Translations under genes and position numbers: made by a program
NCBI RefSeq assembly: GCF_012912135.1
Contig: NZ_QMEB01000001.1
Location: 23,560-66,606 of the forward strand
Direction: 5' to 3'
DNA length: 43,047 nt
DNA from: Brasilonema bromeliae SPC951
GTDB lineage: Bacteria; Cyanobacteriota; Cyanobacteriia; Cyanobacteriales; Nostocaceae
The notes under the pieces: generated by a model
What the model saw: the letters and a program-made list of their open reading frames with translations, nothing else
Told to the model about the DNA's origin: nothing
Databases searched by the model: none
Part shown: in pieces, positions 34,235 to 42,781 of the stretch
How the letters are laid out: every line of letters begins with the position of its first letter
Numbering within the stretch: position 1 is the first letter of the stretch

Positions 34235-34557
34235 TTCAATATCGGGAAATTATCAAACGATTGATTACTGATTACGTTAATGAAGCTTCAACCAGAGATG
34301 ACGTAGAAAGACAAATGATTTTTGATACGGAACATCACCATTATCAATTAGTGAATGTTGGTTGGCGAAATCGCCATCGAGTGTACGGTTGTGTGCTGCA
34401 TTTCGATATTAAGAATGATAAGATTTGGCTTCAATATAATGGTACAGAAATTGATTTTGCAGAGGAATTAATCAAACAGGGTGTACCAAAAGAGGATGTT
34501 GTTCTTGGGTTTCATTCGCCTTTTATGCGACAGTTTACAGAATACGCAGTTGGTTAA
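34222..34557 (+). CDS. xisI: XisI-family protein
   Basis: A 111-residue XisI family protein, partner of XisH (MDKIVQYREIIKRLITDYVN; DTEHHHYQLVNVGWRNRHRV; LHFDIKNDKIWLQYNGTEID; GIPK-like GVPKEDVVLGFH). It is full length and intact, overlapping the xisH end. A near-identical but nonsense-mutated copy lies at 30734-31069; similarity between the two copies extends a few bases beyond both stops (GTTGGTTAAGCAAGAC). Confidence 0.92.
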   Translation: MDKIVQYREIIKRLITDYVNEASTRDDVERQMIFDTEHHHYQLVNVGWRNRHRVYGCVLHFDIKNDKIWLQYNGTEIDFAEELIKQGVPKEDVVLGFHSPFMRQFTEYAVG

Positions 34558-34579
34558 GCAAGACACATCATATATCAAA

Positions 34580-34648
34580 ATGGAGAAGCCAGAGATTTAC
34601 TTTAAGAGTGCAAGGAAGTTTAAGCAGGCGTTGTTAGATGTGTTGTAA
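34580..34648 (+). pseudogene. 3' fragment of a Ser/Thr kinase gene
   Basis: Reads MEKPEIYFKSARKFKQALLD then VL and TAA. This matches the last 22 codons of the kinase at 37545-37619 (VEKPEIYFKSATEFKQALLD) at both protein and DNA level. It is a recombination scar just behind xisI. Confidence 0.8.
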
Positions 34649-34682
34649 CGAGTTTAAATTCCCTCACAATAGTGTGTTCCAT

Positions 34683-34712
34683 AATTTGAACAGGAGCGCA
34701 ATATGAGCTACA
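34683..34712 (+). pseudogene. Short fragment of the Rpn gene
   Basis: AATTTGAACAGGAGCGCAAT and the following bases match 31795-31824 inside the Rpn/DUF4351 gene, with about five differences. It is another small piece of a gene found intact 3 kb to the left. Confidence 0.5.
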
Positions 34713-34751
34713 TTATTCCAAACTACATTCCAATGAGCGAGGTTAGTAGTA

Positions 34752-34988
34752 ATGTTGAAGTCAGTTGAAGGAGTTTTTAAAAACGGTGCGATTGAGTTAT
34801 CTGAAGTACCATCCGATGTAGTAGAAAGCCGCGTCATCGTTACTTTTTTAGAAGCAAAGCCAGTTCAATTCACTCCACAAATAATGTACTTCGGTATGTT
34901 CGCTGATTCCAATCAACAATCAACCGAAGAAGATTTCAAAATAGCAGAATTTCATGGTGATTTTGGCGATGAATTAGACTGGTCTTAG
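34752..34988 (+). CDS. Putative antitoxin of a VapBC-type pair
   Basis: A 78-residue protein, MLKSVEGVFKNGAIELSEVP, with the short beta-rich N terminus (xGxFKNGxIxLxExP) of AF2212/DUF104-like antitoxins and an acidic C terminus (FHGDFGDELDWS). It ends 6 bases before a PIN toxin gene. GAGGTTAG upstream is a weak ribosome site. Confidence 0.75.
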   Translation: MLKSVEGVFKNGAIELSEVPSDVVESRVIVTFLEAKPVQFTPQIMYFGMFADSNQQSTEEDFKIAEFHGDFGDELDWS

Positions 34989-34994
34989 ATAAAA

Positions 34995-35393
34995 ATGAAA
35001 TATGTTATTGATACTCATGCTCTGATTTGGTTCCTAGAAGGTAATCCCCGCTTGGGAAGTAACGCGAAAACAATTCTTTCCAATCCTGAGAGCCAATTAA
35101 TTATACCTGCTACAGCTTTAGCTGAGGCTGTTTGGATTGTAGAACGTGGACGAACATCGATTTCTTCAGCAATTGCTTTACTTTCAGCAGTCAATGCGGA
35201 CACTCGTATTGTAGTATATCCATTAGACACAAACGTCATTCAACAAACTATCAATTTATCTGCTATTGCAGAAATGCACGACCGACAAATTGTTGCAACT
35301 GCGATAGTTTTGGTCAATCAAGGAGAAACTGTTGTTTTGTTAACCTGTGACCAAAATATTACCGCATCAGGATTGGTAACTATTATTTGGTAA
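34995..35393 (+). CDS. vapC: PIN-domain toxin (VapC-type)
   Basis: A 132-residue PIN ribonuclease. Asp6 in YVIDTHALIWFLEG, Glu in ALAEAVWIVERG, Asp in MHDRQIVATAI and the final Asp in LLTCDQNI form the acidic site. The N-terminal DTHALIWFLEGNPRLGSNAK is typical of this subfamily. It appears intact and complete, coded directly behind its antitoxin. Confidence 0.88.
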   Translation: MKYVIDTHALIWFLEGNPRLGSNAKTILSNPESQLIIPATALAEAVWIVERGRTSISSAIALLSAVNADTRIVVYPLDTNVIQQTINLSAIAEMHDRQIVATAIVLVNQGETVVLLTCDQNITASGLVTIIW

Positions 35394-35415
35394 CTTCAAA
35401 TAATGATTTTTTCAA

Positions 35416-35802
35416 TTATTCTTGATTTGCTTCAGACGAACTATTACCACCTTCTTTTTGAAACTCTTCTATAACTGACTTAATTTCCTCTGCTTCAACA
35501 TCTGCTTGTTCACTTTTGGAGTAGATTAGCAGGAGGATAATGCTTGTAGGTGATTCAAGCTAATAGATCAGGCGATAACCACCACTTTTACCTTTTTGGA
35601 TATCACTGTTACGAACTCGTACCTTGAAAACAGTGTTTCCTGTTCCAGATATTTGATCGCCAACAAAGTCTCCTGCTTGTAGTTGTGCAATTATCGGCTG
35701 AATATCAGATCGAATGTGGCGATACTTTTTAGATAGGGTGCGTAGTCGGCGCTGGAATTCATCTGTAAAATTAACTTGAACTGAGGGTGGTTCACTCTGC
35801 AT
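35416..35802 (-). pseudogene. RelE/ParE-type toxin truncated by a TAG codon
   Basis: The N-terminal ~80 residues (MQSEPPSVQVNFTDEFQRRL; GGYRLIY) are a RelE/ParE-like toxin. The frame then meets TAG at 35562-35560 and continues without another stop as LESPTSIILLLIYSKSEQAD and on to TAA at 35418-35416, the normal C-terminal beta strand and tail of the family. A Trp codon (TGG) was probably changed to TAG. The start at 35802 has GGGATGGA upstream and overlaps the antitoxin end; 35811 is an alternative. The toxin is expected to be inactive, leaving the antitoxin orphaned. Confidence 0.8.
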
Positions 35803-36034
35803 CAATTCCATCCCACAGTTCTGAAACAGGTTTAGTTTTTCCAACTTTTGCTTCTTGCAATGAAGTGCGAAGACTGTTTAACACAGATTCTTTTGGTTCA
35901 TCATCTTCATCCATCTCATCTTCCACAAATAGCACAATCACTTTAACGCGGCTATGCTTTTGAACTGTCAGCGGTTCATCCAAACACAGTGTACCGTTTT
36001 CGTCAACGCTTCCCATGACTTCTTGTGCTTTCAT
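35792..36034 (-). CDS. Antitoxin of the RelE/ParE-type pair
   Basis: An 80-residue protein, MKAQEVMGSVDENGTLCLDE, with a beta-rich N-terminal half (PLTVQKHSRVKVIVLFVED) and an acidic middle (DEMDEDDEPKES). GGGAGG directly upstream of ATG 36034 makes the start clear; four more codons are open to a TTG at 36046. It overlaps the start of the broken toxin gene. Its maintenance beside a broken toxin suggests recent decay. Confidence 0.75.
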   Translation of the reverse strand: MKAQEVMGSVDENGTLCLDEPLTVQKHSRVKVIVLFVEDEMDEDDEPKESVLNSLRTSLQEAKVGKTKPVSELWDGIDAE

Positions 36035-36184
36035 TTTTCCTCCCAAAGTCTGTCAGCTTATCTTCTTATAATATTTTGCACCAATCTCAAGAAAGTTATT
36101 ATTACTGTATATCGAGTCTAGGATGGAGCTAAGAATGACTATAATAAAAAATAAAAACCGTAAAAATACATATAAAAATTACCA

Positions 36185-36544
36185 ATGCCTGCCAAAGTCA
36201 CCCTCACAATTACTCAAGGGAAATCACCAGGACGGCAATATACTTTCGACTCTCGCACGACCTGTATAATTGGCAGAGCAAAAGACTGGAACCCGCAACT
36301 ACCAGATGATGATGATCATCTTACCATTTCCCGCTATCACTGCTTATTAGATATCAACCCGCCAGATATTCGCGTGCGGGATTTTGGTAGTAGAAATGGA
36401 ACTTACGTAAATGGTAAAAAAATTGGACAACGCCAATCAAAGCAAACTCCAGAAGAAGCTGCAAAGTTGGAATTAACAGAGTATGATTTGCAAGATGGAG
36501 ATGAAATTAAACTGGGTAATACGGTGTTTGTCGTTGGAGTTTAA
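36185..36544 (+). CDS. FHA-domain protein, split from downstream kinase
   Basis: A 119-residue forkhead-associated domain. The phosphothreonine-binding residues are visible in IIGRAKDWN (Gly-Arg), TISRYHCLL (Ser, His) and VRDFGSRNGTYVNGKKIG (Asn-Gly-Thr). It ends at TAA 36542-36544, but the same frame stays open through 36545-37312, reading VELESLKIPPFIPGTVNIHH and then a kinase. FHA-kinase fusions exist in cyanobacteria, so this is probably the N-terminal part of a broken fusion. The FHA domain itself looks intact and could still bind phosphoproteins. Confidence 0.8.
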   Translation: MPAKVTLTITQGKSPGRQYTFDSRTTCIIGRAKDWNPQLPDDDDHLTISRYHCLLDINPPDIRVRDFGSRNGTYVNGKKIGQRQSKQTPEEAAKLELTEYDLQDGDEIKLGNTVFVVGV

Positions 36545-37619
36545 GTTGAATTAGAATCACTTAAAATTCCTCCTTTCATCCCAGGTACAGTTAATATTCA
36601 TCATGTCAACCAACGCCCAACACAAGCACCATTCTTCTTAGAATTGATTAAACGCTTGTTGGGTTTAGCAGAGAAAGGTGACGAAAATCTCATAGCAATT
36701 CGTGGTTATAGCATTATCCAACTATTAGGAAAAGGTGGTTGTGGCGAAGTTTATTTAGCGCAGCATAATCAAACCAACAATTTTGTCGCCCTGAAAGTTA
36801 TGTTACCTGCAGTTGCTGCAAATGACAGGGCAATACAAATGTTTCTCCGGGAGACAGAAAATACGAAAGCGTTGCGACATCCTGATGTCGTGAAATTGCT
36901 TGATTATGGTTACTCCGAGAGCATTTTCTTTTTCACAATGGAGTATTGTGAAGGTGGTACTGTTACTGACTTAATGCAGCGACAGGGAGGAAAGTTATCA
37001 ATAGATATTGCTCTCCCAATTACTCTCCAAGTTTTAAACGGTTTAGAATACACCCACAACGCAGAAATTCCTAATGTCAAATTAGGTAATAGTGGATTTG
37101 GTAAAGGTAGGGGTTTGGTTCACCGCGATCTCAAACCAAGTAATATTTTTCTGGGCAATGTTGATGGTAAACTCACAGTAAAAATCGGAGACTACGGTTT
37201 ATCAAAGGCGTTTGATTTGGCAGGTTTAAGCGGTGAGACCAGCGCTGCGGGAGGGTTTCCCGACAGCCAGGCGACTGGCGAACCCGGAGGGTCAAACTTT
37301 AACAGGTTATAAAGCAGGTACTCCCGTTTTGATGTGTCGCCAGCAACTCTTAAATTATAAGCGTGTTCAACCAGAAGTCGATGTGTGGGCTGCTGCTGCT
37401 TGTCTCTACTATATGCTGACAGGATTTTTTCCTCGTAATTTCACTGACAGAGACCTCTTGAAAGCAGTATTAGAAAATGACTGCGTACCTATTAGCCAGC
37501 GTGATGCAAGTATACCTCAACGACTGGCAGAGGTGATTGATTTAGCTTTGGTGGAGAAGCCAGAAATTTACTTCAAGAGTGCGACGGAGTTCAAGCAGGC
37601 GTTGTTGGATGTGTTGTGA
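36545..37619 (+). pseudogene. Ser/Thr kinase broken by a nonsense codon and a repeat insertion
   Basis: Hanks-type kinase. The N lobe (GKGGCGEVYLA, Lys in VALKVM), catalytic loop VHRDLKPSN and a variant Mg site GDYG (Tyr replacing Phe) lie at 36644-37230. Then an interspersed repeat (about 37233-37293) adds sequence of length 3n+1. Afterwards the kinase resumes in another frame, LTGYKAGTPVLMCRQQLLNY through the C lobe to FKQALLDVL at 37619. Upstream, the frame is continuous with the FHA domain except for TAA 36542. The fusion therefore carries at least two independent lesions. Confidence 0.85.
37233..37293. repeat. Interspersed repeat inserted in the kinase gene
   Basis: GGTGAGACCAGCGCTGCGGG, AGGGTTTCCC and CTGGCGAACCC match the reverse complement of the intergenic element at 42121-42182. 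The insertion splits the kinase activation segment, between DLAGLSG and LTGYKAGTP, and shifts the frame. Confidence 0.8.
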
Positions 37620-37626
37620 TATTAAC

Positions 37627-37682
37627 CACTGTTCACTGTTCACTGTTCACTGTTCACTGTTCACTGTTCACTGTTCACTGTT
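37627..37682. repeat. Heptanucleotide tandem repeat (CACTGTT)x8
   Basis: Eight perfect 7-bp units between the kinase end and cpeZ. The last units contain the cpeZ stop codon (37677-37675), so the cpeZ terminus is set by the repeat. This is an STRR element. Confidence 0.95.
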
Positions 37683-38292
37683 GTCGCCTAGCATTCAAAT
37701 TAATAACTTGCTCCAACCGAGATAAAGCACTCACAGCCGACTCCCGTACATAAGAATCAGCAGACTCATCATTCGTCAAACCTTTCAAGACTTCTATTGC
37801 TCGATCATCTCCCGATGCTGCGAGTGCGTTGACGACTGACACCGCCACCGCTACATTATCTGTCGTTTTCAGCGCCTCATCCAAGATATCAAAAGCAGGA
37901 GAACCAACCTCACCCAACGCCATCACAGCTGCAATATGAACCACTGGATTGGGGTCATTGATGGCAGTTTGCAATCCTTGCAAACCTTCAGTTGGAAAGG
38001 GAACATCTGGATAGTTTACCGCAATTTGTGCCAGCGCCTTTGCACAGCTACCCCGGACAGTCACATTGTTGCTGTTGAGTAATGATTTTACCAGAGATGG
38101 TACGCTATCTACACCAATGACACCTAAAGTCTTGACTGCTGCTCGACGAAGGGTGACATCTTCATCATTGAGAACACTCATCAGACGAGGAATCGTATTT
38201 TCATCACGATTTTCAGCCAACTCGAACATCGCCCGTTCTCGCAGGTGGGGGTTGGGGTGTTTCAGTTGTTCAAATAGCGAATCTACTGTCAT
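37675..38292 (-). CDS. cpeZ: CpeZ, HEAT-repeat lyase partner/chaperone
   Basis: A 205-residue HEAT-like/PBS-lyase repeat protein (LKHPNPHLRERAMFELAENR; LNDEDVTLRRAAVKTLGVIG; INDPNPVVHIAAVMALGEVG; TTDNVAVAVSVVNALAASGD). In Fremyella CpeZ acts with CpeY and has a chaperone-like role for CpeB and for bilin ligation. Its ATG overlaps the cpeY stop by four bases (ATGA). The stop lies in the heptamer repeat tract. It is the last gene of the leftward cpeBAYZ unit. Confidence 0.93.
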   Translation of the reverse strand: MTVDSLFEQLKHPNPHLRERAMFELAENRDENTIPRLMSVLNDEDVTLRRAAVKTLGVIGVDSVPSLVKSLLNSNNVTVRGSCAKALAQIAVNYPDVPFPTEGLQGLQTAINDPNPVVHIAAVMALGEVGSPAFDILDEALKTTDNVAVAVSVVNALAASGDDRAIEVLKGLTNDESADSYVRESAVSALSRLEQVINLNARRQQ

Positions 38293-39581
38293 GGGTTTAT
38301 TATGTTGCTGGATGCAGGAGTGTGAGTTGCTTTGGCTCGAATCAACCAGTTTTGGTCATTTGCTGCAATTGCGTGAGCGTTGGTATCGCCGAGTTTCTCC
38401 AGAGCCATTAATGCAGCATACTTCAGATCCCAGATTTTTGTCTCCAGAACGGCTTTCAAAAGTGGAATAGCACTCGTATCGCCGAATTCACCTAGAGCGA
38501 TCGCCGCCCCCGCCCGAGATTTCTGAAACTGAGGTTCGCGATTGTTCAAAGCTTCAACAAGCAAATCGTAACCCGGAGCATACTTGAGCCAACCCAAGAG
38601 TTTCATCACATGGTAATGTGCTCCGTAGTCATTGTAAGCTTCAGCGGCATAGGTTGCCATCAGGGCTTCACCAGCACTATCGGGATACGCCTCTAATATA
38701 GTCTTTGTCGCCAGATAACAACGCCCAAAATCAGTATCATAAAGTTCTCTAATCAAAAGTTCCAGTGTTGGAGTCTGCTCGTAAGCATGTACCAACTTCA
38801 AATCTCTTGGATGGTCAAAAATGACTTGCTCTAGTGAGGGTTGAATATCTGTAAAGGCGATCGCTCCCGCTGGAATACCAGCTTCTGCCAACAAACGAAT
38901 CCCGCGCAGACGAAACACAAGTGATACCGGACACTGGGCAATAGTCGGAATAGCAGCGTAATACCGAGCATCGATCAAATCTTGGATACACAACCGACGC
39001 GCATACACATTCGGGTGTTGGAGCAAGGCAAGCACTTTCTCAATGGGCGAGTAGTCCCCAGTGAAGCGACAAACGGCAGAGATAGCTGCACTTGCTGTGG
39101 GTTTGTCGGTAGCATCCACAAATTTACGGATGCGTTCTACTGCTGGCGGATAATCTAACTTTGCCAGGGTATGGATAATCACTCGATAGGTTTGTCCTGG
39201 CTTTTCCAGCAATTGAGCAATTTCTTCGAGGATATCTGAGTCTTGGGTGCCAATTTCACCAATTGCCCATACCGCATTTTCCACGGTATAGCAGTCTTCA
39301 TCTGCCAAGCAGGCGCGAATGGCTGACAAAGCAACCTTGGCTTGCAATTTCCCCAGCGACTCTACTGATTTCCGTCGCACGATGCGGTTATCCAGGGAGG
39401 GGTCGGTGTTTTGCACTGCCCGAATCAGCGCGTTGATTGAGCGCTCTGTCGCGAAGTTTACCAACTCGGAAGCAGCCACGTAGCGAGAGTCATCCTCCGC
39501 CAACTGGTCTAGAGGCGTATCCAAGAGGCTAATAGCTTGTTCTTCGGTTAATCCAAAAAGATTGGAAAAGCGCTTATCCAT
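38289..39581 (-). CDS. cpeY: CpeY, phycoerythrobilin:CpeA lyase
   Basis: A 430-residue E/F-type bilin lyase made of HEAT-like repeats (MDKRFSNLFGLTEEQAISLL; ENAVWAIGEIGTQDSDILEE; RFTGDYSPIEKVLALLQHPN; RAGAAIALGEFGDTSAIPLL). In Fremyella CpeY, helped by CpeZ, attaches phycoerythrobilin to Cys82 of CpeA. It lies downstream of cpeA, separated by 272 bases with a terminator-like hairpin and heptamer repeats, so it is probably made in smaller amounts than the subunits. No ribosome site is visible before the ATG. Confidence 0.95.
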   Translation of the reverse strand: MDKRFSNLFGLTEEQAISLLDTPLDQLAEDDSRYVAASELVNFATERSINALIRAVQNTDPSLDNRIVRRKSVESLGKLQAKVALSAIRACLADEDCYTVENAVWAIGEIGTQDSDILEEIAQLLEKPGQTYRVIIHTLAKLDYPPAVERIRKFVDATDKPTASAAISAVCRFTGDYSPIEKVLALLQHPNVYARRLCIQDLIDARYYAAIPTIAQCPVSLVFRLRGIRLLAEAGIPAGAIAFTDIQPSLEQVIFDHPRDLKLVHAYEQTPTLELLIRELYDTDFGRCYLATKTILEAYPDSAGEALMATYAAEAYNDYGAHYHVMKLLGWLKYAPGYDLLVEALNNREPQFQKSRAGAAIALGEFGDTSAIPLLKAVLETKIWDLKYAALMALEKLGDTNAHAIAANDQNWLIRAKATHTPASSNIINP

Positions 39582-39590
39582 GAGTTATTA

Positions 39591-39618
39591 GTTAACAGTT
39601 AACAGTTAACAGTTAACA
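39591..39618. repeat. Heptanucleotide tandem repeat (GTTAACA)x4
   Basis: Four perfect 7-bp units lie immediately upstream of the cpeY start, followed by repeated AGAATTCAGAATACAG (about 39636-39664) and CTGATAA units (39711-39737). These are STRR-type repeats inside the cpeBAYZ transcription unit. Confidence 0.9.
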
Positions 39619-39734
39619 GTTATCAATTTGAAGAAGAATTCAGAATACAGAATTCAGTATTCAGAAGGAAGAAAGAAAGAATTTAGTTTTCCGACTTCCG
39701 ACTCCTTCACTGATAACTGATGACTGATAACTGA

Positions 39735-39811
39735 TAAAAAAGATGAACCTGGGGATTCTCAAACCAATACTTAACCTTTCTGGGCAAAGCACTAGATTAA
39801 GAATCCCCAGG
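39735..39811 (-). terminator. Attenuating terminator between cpeA and cpeY
   Basis: Read leftward, CCTGGGGATTCT (39811-39800) pairs with AGAATCCCCAGG (39759-39748) in a perfect 12-bp stem across a 40-base loop. It is followed by TTCAT and a run of six T (39741-39736). In Fremyella, cpeBA is found mainly as a short transcript with rarer longer ones including cpeYZ; this hairpin would explain that here. Confidence 0.65.
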
Positions 39812-39853
39812 ACTGACGAACCTAAGTCCAATCAGCTATGAGAGATTATGAAC

Positions 39854-40387
<534 letters not shown>

Positions 40388-40421
40388 TCAATTCAGTTCG
40401 TTAAATTGCTTTGGCTATTGC

Positions 40422-41306
<885 letters not shown>

Positions 41307-41480
41307 CTACTCTATCTGGGCGATCAGGTGTTTAATCACATTCTCTTTAATCATTAACTGCCGCAGGACTTCCAAAAGCAGCCCTTGAGCCTGCTTCTCA
41401 TTCAGTCCTTGCACCTGTTGTTCGTATGTTTTCAGGCTAAACTCTTGCTCTAAGCTAAGTTCTATCGGAATTTCCCTCAT
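41307..41480 (-). CDS. nblA: NblA phycobilisome degradation protein
   Basis: A 57-residue NblA family protein (MREIPIELSLEQEFSLKTYE; LNEKQAQGLLLEVLRQLMIK). NblA binds phycobiliproteins and directs the Clp protease to dismantle phycobilisomes under nitrogen or sulfur starvation. The frame is open 15 codons further, but GAGG six bases before ATG 41480 fixes the start at the family position. It lies upstream of cpeBA on the same strand, so synthesis and degradation genes for phycoerythrin sit together; a similar nblA-cpeBA neighbourhood is known in Tolypothrix, to my recollection. Confidence 0.85.
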   Translation of the reverse strand: MREIPIELSLEQEFSLKTYEQQVQGLNEKQAQGLLLEVLRQLMIKENVIKHLIAQIE

Positions 41481-41525
41481 AATTGCCTCAAATCGCGTGA
41501 ATTTAATGAGATGTGAAAGAACCAA

Positions 41526-42233
41526 TAAAATTCAAACTGGAATTGTCATTGTCTTAAATAAATCTTTTGGCAGTGACTTTTCTAAGTATTTAGAAATTTG
41601 TCCTCTTGTTAACTAATATAACAAAAAATTGACAATATAACCACTTTGGATACTTCTCTCAGATGGCAAAAAACATCAACCAATGCGGTGAAGGTTTGAT
41701 CGTATAAGCTGCCCCGCCTTGTGAAGAGTGTAGGTAATTCACTCCACATAAAGTTCAAGCCAAATTATCTAAAGTTTCGTTAAGTTTTTTAAACTTAGTC
41801 TAATGAAACTTGCATTGAGAACAGTAACGACTCACGTTGGTCATGGGATTTGCACGTTCAAACAAATCGCAGCGATGCCCCAGAGCAAGTGATAGGTGCG
41901 ATTCGCCTTGCGATAGCTTCGCTTCACGCTCAACAGATAACCGCCAGAAGAATACCTAATTTAAAGTTCGCCCAAGCCAAGTGCCGCAGGCATACGCTCA
42001 TGCTGAGCGCCAAGGGCGCATAGGAAGAAGATATAGGACTCCTCCAAAGATTTTTGCTCAGCTACCTACACCTCAAATAGCCTTCTTAAGAGTTCCCTGG
42101 TCCCTCCCTACGCAAGTCATTTCACCCTTCGGGTTCGCCAGATGCCTACGGAGGGAAACCCTCCTGCAGCACTGGTCTCACCAAATCAAACCAGATTCCC
42201 ATAGGTCATCTTAGACAGGAAACGAAGTAGTTC
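41526..42233. repeat. Intergenic region rich in interspersed repeats
   Basis: About 700 bases with no gene seen. The palindrome AAGTTT-TTT-AAACTT (41782-41796) is nested between AGTTTC and GAAACT. GC-rich repeats (ATGCTGAGCGCCAAGGGCGC near 42000, others) occur at 41873-42020. The element at 42121-42182 is an inverted relative of the one inserted in the kinase at 37233-37293. Confidence 0.55.
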
Positions 42234-42509
42234 TCAAAACTCCTCATCGGCGAAAAATTCAGTTTCGTCTTCTAATCTCGAATTCCTTTGCTCGGAACCA
42301 GCAAGACCCCACAGGGGTTGCAGCAATGCTACACCAACTATCCCTATACCAGCACAAAAAGCTAGCACTATACCTACTGGAATTTGAATCGACTGAAAAG
42401 TCAGAAGTTTTAAAGAGACTGGTTCAGCGTTTTGTACTGAGAGGATAGCTACTCCCAGCACCCATGAAGCTATAACTATCGATATCAGGAGATTAGCAAA
42501 AGTTTTCAT
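42234..42509 (-). CDS. LapA-domain (DUF1049) small membrane protein
   Basis: A 91-residue protein with two transmembrane helices (LLISIVIASWVLGVAILSVQ and IPVGIVLAFCAGIGIVGVAL) and the LapA/DUF1049 signature QNAEPVSLKLLTFQSIQIPV, then an acidic tail. LapA proteins are linked to lipopolysaccharide export in some bacteria; in cyanobacteria the function is not known. The first ten codons and ~50 bases upstream exist as an inverted duplicate at 24509-24590. No strong ribosome site is visible. Confidence 0.8.
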   Translation of the reverse strand: MKTFANLLISIVIASWVLGVAILSVQNAEPVSLKLLTFQSIQIPVGIVLAFCAGIGIVGVALLQPLWGLAGSEQRNSRLEDETEFFADEEF

Positions 42510-42781
42510 GGCAGTTTTAATTATTCTTTATAACTACAGGATAATTCAGGATAATTACTGTTATGTCGTCTTGTGCTTATCTAAGAGCTTGTAGTCAGTA
42601 TCTCTTGTCTCGTAAGGCTTCTTACATTGTAGCTAATAGAACGTGAGTTCGACGAACTCAAAAAATGGCAGGAGGTAGGGCAGGTAAGTCTTTTGGTTAA
42701 ATATAAGCGTGATGGTTTTTGTGGTAAATAAGTATATGCAATGCTCAGTGAATAATTTTTGTGCGACAAACTTAGCAACTA

